A DNA stretch of 64,000 nucleotides from Vibrio algivorus (lineage in GTDB: Bacteria; Pseudomonadota; Gammaproteobacteria; Enterobacterales; Vibrionaceae): contig NZ_AP018678.1 in NCBI RefSeq assembly GCF_002218005.2, positions 1,240,001 through 1,304,000 on the forward strand, given 5' to 3'. Of the stretch, positions 51,306 through 58,670 are shown piece by piece. A program made the translations under genes and the position numbers. The notes beneath the pieces were generated by a model that saw only the letters and a list, made by a program, of their open reading frames with translations, had not been told where the DNA came from and did not search any database. How positions within the stretch are numbered: position 1 is the stretch's first letter; each line of letters starts with the position of its first letter.

Positions 51306-52211
51306 TTGAACAACAGTATTACATTGGAAGCACTACAGGTATTGGATGCCATCGCGAGGAGAGGAAGCTTCGCTGCTGCTGCAAACGAATTGAATCGTGC
51401 ACCATCATCTTTAAGTTATCAGGTGCAAAAATTAGAGCAAGATCTGGATCTTGTCATTTTTGATCGCTCAGGCCATAAAGCCGTATTTACCGATGCAGGT
51501 CACTTACTGTTAGAAAGAGGGCGTTCCATTCTTTCTGCCGCCCATGAATTAGTTGAAGATGCCAACATACTGGCACATGGATGGGAATTAGAGATCTCTA
51601 TTGCTTATGATTTATTACCCATTGAATTTTTCTTTCCATTAGTGAAGGACTTAGAAAACCATTCAAAAACACGGGTCAAAATACAAGAAGAAATTCTTGC
51701 CGGTTGTTGGGAAGCTTTAGCTTATGGGCGTGCAGATTTGCTCGTTTGTGCAAAAATGGAACACACACCAATTGATACTAAAATAGAGCCTTTAGGGACT
51801 ATCAATATGTTATGGGTGGCAGAGCCCAATCATATCGTGCATAAGAGAACTTCAACCTTTGATCAGAACACTCGAAATAAATATAGAGCTATTGCAGTTG
51901 CCGACTCTGCTCGTAATTCACCAGTATTAAGTAAAAATTTAGCGGATGATCAACCTAGACTCACCGTCAGCAACTTTCCAGCCAAAGTAGAAGCATTATG
52001 TGCAGGTGTAGGCATTGGAACGTTACCTATGCACATAGCAACACCTTTGATCGAACAGGGTAAACTCAAAGTTATTGAAGGAAGCGAGACTCAATCAGTA
52101 GAAATGGTGATTGCATGGCGACGCAATAAAATGGGTAAAGCGAAGTCTTGGTGTATTCAGTACCTTAAAAAACACTGGAAAATCGCTAATCTTACAACCT
52201 CTCAAAGCTGA
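51306..52211 (+). CDS. hupR: LysR-family regulator divergent from the heme receptor (HupR-like)
   Basis: The 301-residue LysR protein has an N-terminal winged helix-turn-helix (residues about 6-65; EALQVLDAIARRGSFAAAAN and APSSLSYQVQKLEQDL) and a periplasmic-binding-protein-like effector domain. In V. vulnificus, hupR encodes a LysR protein that activates hupA in the presence of heme. The same divergent layout supports this name here, although similarity cannot be measured. The start is TTG 51306, with AAGGA 8 bases upstream; an ATG at 51301 is out of frame and gives only ATG-ATT-TGA. The gene ends 32 bases from the convergent pat gene. Confidence 0.8.
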   Translation: MNNSITLEALQVLDAIARRGSFAAAANELNRAPSSLSYQVQKLEQDLDLVIFDRSGHKAVFTDAGHLLLERGRSILSAAHELVEDANILAHGWELEISIAYDLLPIEFFFPLVKDLENHSKTRVKIQEEILAGCWEALAYGRADLLVCAKMEHTPIDTKIEPLGTINMLWVAEPNHIVHKRTSTFDQNTRNKYRAIAVADSARNSPVLSKNLADDQPRLTVSNFPAKVEALCAGVGIGTLPMHIATPLIEQGKLKVIEGSETQSVEMVIAWRRNKMGKAKSWCIQYLKKHWKIANLTTSQS

Positions 52212-52243
52212 TAGTGGATATAAGAATATACCCACAATCCCTT

Positions 52244-54925
52244 TTAAAGAATTAAAAGCATATCCACAATATTGTCTTCAAAGTGGGTTTCTGTTTTGAA
52301 GTTCAATTTTTTGGCTAATTGGACCATACCTTTATTGGATGGCATTGTTATTCCCGTTAAACGAACAGTGCCTTTGGTTTGGCTATAAGCAATCAGCTTT
52401 TCCATCAGTAATCTGCCAAGACCAATTCCTTTTAGGTCGGAACGAATCAAAATTGAGAACTCTGCATCATAATTGTGAGAATCAGCGATCACTCTAGCTA
52501 CGCCTAGTAATATCTCTTGGTTTTCCTCATTGATTTGTGTGGCAACAAATGCCATTTCTCGGTCATAATCAATTTGCGTTAAATTGGCCAAGGCTTCGTG
52601 ATTAAATTCACCAACATCTGAAAAAAAACGCTTATACAAATCTTCACGGGAAACTTGAGTAATAAATGAAGCCATTTTTTCTTCATCTTCAGGCAATACA
52701 GGCCGCACTAAACAACGCTGACCGTTTTTAAGTTGCGTCATTTCTTCATGCTCAACCGGGTAAGGCTTAATGGCTAAACGTTGCCTTTTATTGCCATTGG
52801 CGGCTTGTAACTCTAAGCGAGCATCAATAACCGTAAATTCATTTCCTGCAGCTAATAATGGGTGCAAATCTAAACTGAGAATTTCAGAATTATCGATAAC
52901 CATTTGTGATAAGCGAACCAATAGCTCACATAAAGCGATAGTATCGACCGGATTTGGTAACTGCTCTAATCGTAATTTACCTACGCGCATAGCTCGTATC
53001 ACCAAATAACGCGCTAGCGCCATATTTAAAGGCAGTAGAGCAACCGAAGCATCTTCAGTCACATCCCATTCTGTACCACCTTGGCCAAGCATGATTACGG
53101 GACCAAAAATAGGGTCGGTTTCGATGCGGATTCTTAACTCTTGTGAGCCAGCTCGACTCGCCATACTTTGCACCGAAACACCATGAATTAAGGCAGAAGG
53201 ATAAAGGAGTGATGTTCTATCCATAATGGCTTGAGTGGCACTGGCAACTTCATTGGCATTGCGTAAATTCAACATCACGCCTTGGACTTCTGACTTATGC
53301 ACAATATCAGGTGAACGCAATTTCACCGCCACCGGATAACCAATTTTTTCACTGATATGTACCGCTTCACTGGCATCTGAAGCTAACCACGTCGGAAGCA
53401 CCGAAATGTTATAACTTTTTAGTAAGCCATCAATTTGGTGAGAATCAAACAAACTAGTGGATTCTTGAAGGTGAGACTGAATCCAACTTTGCGCTTGTAA
53501 TAATTGCTCTGGATTACGTAATTCGACAGAAGAAGGGGTTTCCATTAACTGCTTCTGGTTGCGTCGATATTCAACCAAATGCATATAAGCACCTACCGCA
53601 CCTTCGGGTGTTCGATAAGTAGGAATGCCAGCCTGAGTAAACAACGAACGAGCTTCTTTTGCCGTGGTTTCACCAGACCAATTGGTCAAGATATTAAAAC
53701 ACCGGCTCTTTTTATGATTTTTTACCTTTTCAATCAAGGTATTGGCAGTTTGTGTCGGGTGAGAAATTGCCGAAGGACTGTGCATCACTAATATGGCATC
53801 AATTGCATCACTATCGAGCAAGATATCCATTGCCTTTGCATAACGCTGACTATCCGCATCACCAACAAGATCAATCGGATTACTGTGGGACCAGCTTGGT
53901 GGTAGGATTTGATTTAATTGTTCAATGGTTTCTTCCGTTAGCGTGGCAAGCTTGCCCCCACGGTGGATCAACTCATCGACCGCCATAATACCGGGGCCGC
54001 CACCATTGGTCATAATCGCTAAACGTTCACCACGTAATGGCACCGAATGAGTCAAGGTCTCTAAAGCGGCAAACAGTTCATGAGTATTATTTACTCGTAA
54101 CATACCAGAGCGCTTAATTGCAGAATCATAAATAATATCGATACTTTGCTTACCACGAGTATGCAACGAAGCAGCTTGTTGGCCTTCAACACTTCGTCCT
54201 GATTTCAAAACCAAGATTCGACGATTACGTGATGCGCTACGAGCTGCCGACATAAAGGCTCTCGCATCTTTAATCGAGTCAACATACAACAAAATAGCGG
54301 AGGTTTTGCTATCCACAGATAAGCTATCTAGTAACTCGGGAAAATCAATATCAACCGCATTACCAAGTGAAACAAAAGCGGAGAAACCAATTTGTTTATC
54401 GGTCGCCCAATCTAGGATAGTGGTACACACTGCCGCTGATTGGGAAATAAAGGCGATACTACCTTGTGAGGCTGTCACAGGGGAGAGGGAGGCATTTAGC
54501 TTAACCCAAGGGAGTATTAACCCCAAGCTATTGGAGCCTAACACCCGCATACCCGATTGACGTGCTATGGCTAAGCATTCTTCATCGATACTTTGCTCTG
54601 AATCTTGTTCCGATTGATACATATCCGATGAAATCACAATCACCGCACCAGCACCTTTGGCCGCTAGCTCTGTGAAAATGGCTTTATTATATTTCGCTTT
54701 AGTACAAATAATGGAGAGGTCGGGAATAAGTGGCAGTTGATCAATGCTAGAATAAGCAAGCACTCCACTCACAGATTGATATTTAGGGGTAACCGGCATG
54801 ATCGTGCCTTGAAAACCACCACTGAGTAAGTTTTGCATAACGATAGAGCCAGCTCGAAAAGGGCGTTGTGAAGCTCCAATAACGGCAACAGACTTTGGCT
54901 TTAATAGTTTATCTAACGTTAACAT
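52244..54925 (-). CDS. Protein lysine acetyltransferase Pat/PatZ (acyl-CoA synthetase-like plus GNAT)
   Basis: The 893-residue protein has the layout of E. coli PatZ (886). The CoA-binding Rossmann domain occupies residues about 1-130 (VAVIGASQRPFRAGSIVMQN). Succinyl-CoA-synthetase-like domains run to about 450 (MTNGGGPGIMAVDELIHRGG). An ATP-grasp part follows to about 700 (PVAVKLRSPDIVHKSEVQGV). A C-terminal GNAT domain (about 725-893) contains LIRSDLKGIGLGRLLMEKLI as its acetyl-CoA loop. It acetylates lysines of metabolic enzymes such as acetyl-CoA synthetase. The ADP-forming synthetase part is usually regulatory; its catalytic His should be checked by alignment. The start ATG 54925 is the first in frame. 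The gene stands alone. Confidence 0.92.
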   Translation of the reverse strand: MLTLDKLLKPKSVAVIGASQRPFRAGSIVMQNLLSGGFQGTIMPVTPKYQSVSGVLAYSSIDQLPLIPDLSIICTKAKYNKAIFTELAAKGAGAVIVISSDMYQSEQDSEQSIDEECLAIARQSGMRVLGSNSLGLILPWVKLNASLSPVTASQGSIAFISQSAAVCTTILDWATDKQIGFSAFVSLGNAVDIDFPELLDSLSVDSKTSAILLYVDSIKDARAFMSAARSASRNRRILVLKSGRSVEGQQAASLHTRGKQSIDIIYDSAIKRSGMLRVNNTHELFAALETLTHSVPLRGERLAIMTNGGGPGIMAVDELIHRGGKLATLTEETIEQLNQILPPSWSHSNPIDLVGDADSQRYAKAMDILLDSDAIDAILVMHSPSAISHPTQTANTLIEKVKNHKKSRCFNILTNWSGETTAKEARSLFTQAGIPTYRTPEGAVGAYMHLVEYRRNQKQLMETPSSVELRNPEQLLQAQSWIQSHLQESTSLFDSHQIDGLLKSYNISVLPTWLASDASEAVHISEKIGYPVAVKLRSPDIVHKSEVQGVMLNLRNANEVASATQAIMDRTSLLYPSALIHGVSVQSMASRAGSQELRIRIETDPIFGPVIMLGQGGTEWDVTEDASVALLPLNMALARYLVIRAMRVGKLRLEQLPNPVDTIALCELLVRLSQMVIDNSEILSLDLHPLLAAGNEFTVIDARLELQAANGNKRQRLAIKPYPVEHEEMTQLKNGQRCLVRPVLPEDEEKMASFITQVSREDLYKRFFSDVGEFNHEALANLTQIDYDREMAFVATQINEENQEILLGVARVIADSHNYDAEFSILIRSDLKGIGLGRLLMEKLIAYSQTKGTVRLTGITMPSNKGMVQLAKKLNFKTETHFEDNIVDMLLIL

Positions 54926-55020
54926 TTTTCCACCTACACCCTTTACAAAGACATAGCCATATCATAATCAATATTAATATCGAAACGCTTTCCCAAACCT
55001 ATCAATGTGATCTATCGCTA

Positions 55021-55072
55021 TAATTAACCTCAGTTTGGTTAACAGAGCGACTCAAACCTGAGATTAATTAAC
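55021..55072. other. Imperfect inverted repeat between pat and the SPOR gene
   Basis: ATTAACCTCAGTTTG and CAAACCTGAGATTAAT are inverted copies with one base bulge, separated by about 17 bases. The site lies about 100 bases from the pat start and about 125 bases from the 55197 start. It could be a regulator-binding site or an RNA hairpin. The rest of this 271-base gap shows nothing else. Confidence 0.4.
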
Positions 55073-55196
55073 TATCATTTTATCTTTGCAGTCTAAGAAA
55101 TTTACAAACATATTACTTTCAAACTCTTAATCACCTTGATATTCAGACATGTCAGAGGCATGATGTTGAGAGTTTTTATAACACTTTGGTCTTACT

Positions 55197-55826
55197 ATGA
55201 AAAAAATAGCTATTATCTCTCTATCCGTTCTATTTTTAGCAGCTTGTTCATCGGCAAATTACGATGACGAAGTGTCTACAGAAACGTATCAAGAAACTTA
55301 TCAAACCGATGAAGTACCTCAACCAATCACTGAATCTAACACGCCTTTAGAGCAAGATTTATCGGTTGATTCAACCCAAGCCGCAGAGCCAAGCATGATT
55401 GAACCTGCAGCGCCTGAAGCAAAAACAGAATCTGGCAAAAAAGTGGTTAAATTGAGTCCTCCAGCGGAAGAAGAAACCAAAGCGGAATCTTCTGAATCTA
55501 CCGTTAAAGTATTTTATCCAGAACAAAATGACGTTACTCAACCAGCTGCAGGTAACTACCTTGTTCAAGTAGCGGCACTGCAAAGTGAGAAATTCTTAAC
55601 GAATACCGCGAAAGGCTTGCCAGAAAATCAGCCAAAATGGCAAAACATAAAAACAGTCAATGGTAAACAATGGCACAGCTTACTATTTGGTAACTTTAAA
55701 ACTGCAGAAGAAGCGAAAGATGCCATTATGCGTCTACCTGCAAGCTACCAAAACATGGGACCATTTGTGAAAAGTGTAAAATCGATTACTAATTCACAAT
55801 ATCCAACGCTGAAAAAGCTACCATAG
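55197..55826 (+). CDS. SPOR-domain lipoprotein
   Basis: The 209-residue protein starts with a lipoprotein signal (IISLSVLFLAACSS, lipid Cys at residue 17). A long Glu/Thr/Pro-rich, probably disordered linker (20-110) follows. The C-terminal SPOR domain (about 120-195) contains GNYLVQVAALQSEKFLTNTA and WHSLLFGNFKTAEEAKDAIM. SPOR domains bind denuded glycan strands of septal peptidoglycan, so a role at the division site is likely. The exact homologue (RlpA, DamX, YgiM or another) cannot be chosen, because only the domain is visible. It is followed by a repeat at 55846-55963 and a terminator at 55974-56000. Confidence 0.85.
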   Translation: MKKIAIISLSVLFLAACSSANYDDEVSTETYQETYQTDEVPQPITESNTPLEQDLSVDSTQAAEPSMIEPAAPEAKTESGKKVVKLSPPAEEETKAESSESTVKVFYPEQNDVTQPAAGNYLVQVAALQSEKFLTNTAKGLPENQPKWQNIKTVNGKQWHSLLFGNFKTAEEAKDAIMRLPASYQNMGPFVKSVKSITNSQYPTLKKLP

Positions 55827-55845
55827 TAGGTTCAAACTCTGAAAC

Positions 55846-55963
55846 TATACCCAAAGTAACTGGAGTTGCAGTGAGGCGACAAGTGAATGAGGCCCCATGA
55901 GTTTAGCTTGCCTAAATGATTGGGGGAATGAACGCCGTCAACAAAGCTGCAGCTTCAAGTATA
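55846..55963 (+). repeat. TATACCCAAAGT-family repeat
   Basis: The element starts TATACCCAAAGTAACTGGAG and TTGCAGTGAGGCGACAAG, passes AATGAGGCCCCATGAG and ends GCTGCAGCTTCAAGTATA, 118 bases. It lies between the SPOR lipoprotein gene and its terminator. Confidence 0.9.
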
Positions 55964-55973
55964 AAAAACAAAC

Positions 55974-56000
55974 AAAGGGGTGCTGATGCGCTCCTTTTTT
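55974..56000 (+). terminator. Terminator downstream of the SPOR gene and repeat
   Basis: AAAGGGGTGC and GCGCTCCTTT pair (with G-T pairs) around TGAT, followed by TTTTTT. Confidence 0.85.
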
Positions 56001-56099
56001 ATGATGATTTAGTACTTTAACGCGATTTTGTACTGCTCTTGGAACGATAAAGCATTATGATTGGTGTATAGCGTTAACATAAACAGCGTCGAAATTAAG

Positions 56100-57095
56100 A
56101 TGAAAAATATTTTACTTTTATGTGGTGGTGGCTCTTCTGAACATGAAGTGTCACTAGTTTCAGCCCAATACCTTGAGCAACAACTTAATCTCACTCCAGA
56201 TTTCAACGTTATTAAAGTTGAAATAAAAGCAAACGCTTGGTTTGTTTCTTCTGGGCAAAAAGTGGAGCTAGATATTGCTCATTCCTGCTTAAAAGGCGAA
56301 GACTTCCCTTCATGCGCGATTGATTTTGTTGTGCCCTGTATTCATGGCTTCCCTGGAGAAACGGGGGATATTCAATCTTTGCTTGAAATGGCCAACATCC
56401 CATACTTAGGCTGCGGCCCAGAAGCGAGCTCTAATAGCTTTAACAAGATCACTTCAAAGTTATGGTATGACGCTTTAGGCATTCCAAATACTCCATATCG
56501 TTTTTTAACCGAAAACAATGAACAGTCGATTCAAATTGCTGAGCAAGCATTTGATTTGTGGGGGAAAGTTTTCGTTAAAGCCGCAAGGCAAGGCTCATCA
56601 GTAGGTTGCTACAGCGTAACTGAAAAAGCTAAGCTAGCTCAAGCAGTTCGTGAAGCATTTACATATTCAGATCAAGTGCTTATCGAAAAGTCGGTGAAAC
56701 CAAGAGAGTTAGAAGTTGCAGCTTATCAACTTGACGGCGAACTTGTGATCACTAAACCGGGTGAAGTCATTGCACCCGATGGCGTGTTTTATACTTACGA
56801 TGAAAAATACAGCGCAGATAGCCATTCATCGACTGTACTAGAAGCTCAAGGATTGAGTGAAAGTGAACAACTGGCCATTCAAGACTATTCACGAAAAGTG
56901 TTTACACATATGAACTTGAAGAACCTGTCGCGTATTGATTTCTTTTTAACCGAAGAAGGCGATATCTATTTAAATGAAGTAAATACCTTCCCGGGTATGA
57001 CGCCAATCTCAATGTTTCCTAAATTAATGGAACATAACGGCCATAAGTTTAGTGATTTCTTAGAAAGCTCGATTAAAAAACAGCTAAAAAAATAA
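56100..57095 (+). CDS. ddl: D-alanine--D-alanine ligase
   Basis: Ddl joins two D-alanines with ATP for peptidoglycan precursors. The 331-residue protein has an ATP-grasp fold with LLCGGGSSEHEVSLVSAQYL at residues 4-23, PCIHGFPGETGDIQSLLEM (about 82-100), a central VKAARQGSSVGCYSV, and the substrate site SRIDFFLTEEGDIYLNEVNT followed by FPGMTPISMF. Length lies between E. coli DdlB (306) and DdlA (364). It is not in a division gene cluster, so it may be a second, DdlA-type ligase. The start is ATG 56100; the in-frame ATG at 56061 adds 13 residues and has no family match. A terminator at 57118 follows. Confidence 0.94.
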   Translation: MKNILLLCGGGSSEHEVSLVSAQYLEQQLNLTPDFNVIKVEIKANAWFVSSGQKVELDIAHSCLKGEDFPSCAIDFVVPCIHGFPGETGDIQSLLEMANIPYLGCGPEASSNSFNKITSKLWYDALGIPNTPYRFLTENNEQSIQIAEQAFDLWGKVFVKAARQGSSVGCYSVTEKAKLAQAVREAFTYSDQVLIEKSVKPRELEVAAYQLDGELVITKPGEVIAPDGVFYTYDEKYSADSHSSTVLEAQGLSESEQLAIQDYSRKVFTHMNLKNLSRIDFFLTEEGDIYLNEVNTFPGMTPISMFPKLMEHNGHKFSDFLESSIKKQLKK

Positions 57096-57117
57096 GTTAT
57101 TACAGCACCTAAATCAT

Positions 57118-57148
57118 CTAAAAAGCTGGCTAATCCCAGCTTTTTATT
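57118..57148. terminator. Shared terminator of ddl and the recombinase gene
   Basis: AAAAAGCTGG and CCAGCTTTTT form a stem around CTAATC. It overlaps the stop codon of the convergent recombinase gene and can serve both. Confidence 0.88.
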
Positions 57149-58101
57149 TTTTTAAACAATAATTGCTCGGATTCTGACAGGGCGTGTTTTCCAATATATT
57201 GAGCTGGCATAACCGCACTAGTCCAACGACCCAACTGCTGAATTTGTCGTAAATTATAACCTTTCTTATATCGATCCTGACTGGCTCCGACTCGGCTTGA
57301 TTGCCCTGAAAACGCTAAATGTTCAGGTAGATTAAGTCGATCGCTTGCTCGGCGGAATACACGATAAATCGACGAATCATTTAACGATTCATTCCCTAGA
57401 TTACCATGCTTATCGATTCGACAAAATAAAGCACCTTGGTATTCATCGCCCAACACGGCTAACCACTTTTGAAGTAATAAGCTTGTTCTTGGCGTCAATT
57501 GATAAGCATTATCTCCAATCATCAATTGAGCACATTCATCATTTAATAAATCTATCTGATGCAATGTTAAATCTCTCAATTGCCCGCGCTTTAAAAAACA
57601 TTCAAACATTAAGCTATATATCAATAAATCACGCAGATCTTTTATTGAATCGCTTTCAGCTAAGCATTTAAATAGCTTATTAAGATGGTTTTCGGTAAAA
57701 GGGGTTGCCTGAGCTGCATCGCCTTTTTTCATATTGCGTAAAGCCGATAAGGTAAAGTGAATTTGTCTGTGATTGGTTGGTTCTGGGAGTGAATGTAAGC
57801 GGTGAACTAAACCAATCGTCAAACTATAGCGACGTATAGAGGCATATTTTCTTTGTCTGCTTTCATGTTCTAAAAACAAACGAATGGCAGTAACGGAAGC
57901 GGGCAACGGATTGACATGATGAGAACGACAAAAATCAACAAAGCGATTCCAATCATTGACCATCGACAATAATGAGTTATGCGAATATAGACCGTGAGTT
58001 AGCTCGACAAAATCCTGATAACCAATCGGTTTTGAAAACAGTTTGATGCTTTCTTTTAATTGGGTAGGATCAGACATCAATGGAATGTTCTTTCTCATCA
58101 T
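57130..58101 (-). CDS. Tyrosine recombinase/integrase-like protein with altered active site
   Basis: The 323-residue protein has the two-domain layout of tyrosine recombinases. An N-terminal SAM-like domain (about 25-120) is followed by a catalytic domain. The nucleophile Tyr302 is in VMPAQYIGK, Trp293 is in LGRWTSAVM and the second Arg270 is in FSGQSSRVGAS. Two catalytic positions deviate. Where the family has Arg followed by Ser-Glu-Leu, there is Lys171-Arg172-Gly-Gln-Leu, and the box II His is Gln267. The gene is on the chromosome without phage, IS or integron features. It might be a domesticated or regulatory protein, or an inactive remnant. The first two codons are both ATG, after AAGGTGA. 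Confidence 0.83.
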   Translation of the reverse strand: MMRKNIPLMSDPTQLKESIKLFSKPIGYQDFVELTHGLYSHNSLLSMVNDWNRFVDFCRSHHVNPLPASVTAIRLFLEHESRQRKYASIRRYSLTIGLVHRLHSLPEPTNHRQIHFTLSALRNMKKGDAAQATPFTENHLNKLFKCLAESDSIKDLRDLLIYSLMFECFLKRGQLRDLTLHQIDLLNDECAQLMIGDNAYQLTPRTSLLLQKWLAVLGDEYQGALFCRIDKHGNLGNESLNDSSIYRVFRRASDRLNLPEHLAFSGQSSRVGASQDRYKKGYNLRQIQQLGRWTSAVMPAQYIGKHALSESEQLLFKKIKSWD

Positions 58102-58166
58102 TCACCTTACTAAATGAGCAGTAGTGCATACTGAAAATAGCATCTTGTAGTGACTTCTTATACTAT

Positions 58167-58290
58167 TATATCCAAAGTAATTGGAGTTGCAGTGAGGCGC
58201 CAAGTGAGTGAAGCCCCATGATCATAGCTTGTTTGATTAGGGTGAATGAGCACTGGCAACAAAGCTGTTCTTTCAAGTACGAAGAGTATA
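58167..58290 (+). repeat. TATACCCAAAGT-family repeat, diverged copy
   Basis: The element begins TATATCCAAAGTAATTGGAG and TTGCAGTGAGGCGCCAAG, passes GTGAAGCCCCATGATC and ends TTTCAAGTACGAAGAGTATA. It carries more substitutions than the other three copies. It lies between the recombinase gene and yciH, ending about 34 bases before the yciH start. Confidence 0.85.
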
Positions 58291-58323
58291 TAAAAAACAA
58301 ATAAACCGAAATAAAGAGGCCTT

Positions 58324-58635
58324 ATGTCACTCGTATATTCAACCGAAGTTGGTCGTATTAAACCAGAAGAAGAAGTTAAACAGCGACCAAAAGGCGACGG
58401 TATTGTTCGCATTCAAAGAGAAACCAAAGGCCGTAAAGGCAAGGGCGTCTGTGTAGTGACTGGCCTTGATATGAATGATACTGAATTAAAACTGATGGCT
58501 GCCGAACTAAAAAAAGTGTGTGGCTGCGGTGGTAGTGTGAAAGATGGCACAATTGAAATTCAAGGCGATAATCGAGATAAAATTAAAGCTCACCTAGAGA
58601 AAAAAGGGCATACGGTTAAACTTGCGGGCGGCTAG
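58324..58635 (+). CDS. yciH: YciH/SUI1-family translation-initiation-factor homologue
   Basis: The 103-residue protein is a small SUI1 (eIF1-like) domain protein. Its core reads IVRIQRETKGRKGKGVCVVT (residues about 28-47), followed by CGCGGSVKDGTIEIQGD (about 73-89) and LEKKGHTVKL. E. coli YciH (108) can act in initiation fidelity and is thought to repress some translation under stress. Length and domain are normal. The start ATG follows AAAGAGGCCTT. It has a repeat copy just upstream and the MATE gene 35 bases downstream on the same strand, so these two might be co-transcribed. Confidence 0.93.
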   Translation: MSLVYSTEVGRIKPEEEVKQRPKGDGIVRIQRETKGRKGKGVCVVTGLDMNDTELKLMAAELKKVCGCGGSVKDGTIEIQGDNRDKIKAHLEKKGHTVKLAGG

Positions 58636-58670
58636 TCGCTCATTTTACTCCCCATCAAGAAACCCATTTT

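Noticed and set aside
52770..54560. Several plus-strand frames within the pat gene
   Set aside because: They are antisense to a long conserved coding region and have no ribosome-binding sites.
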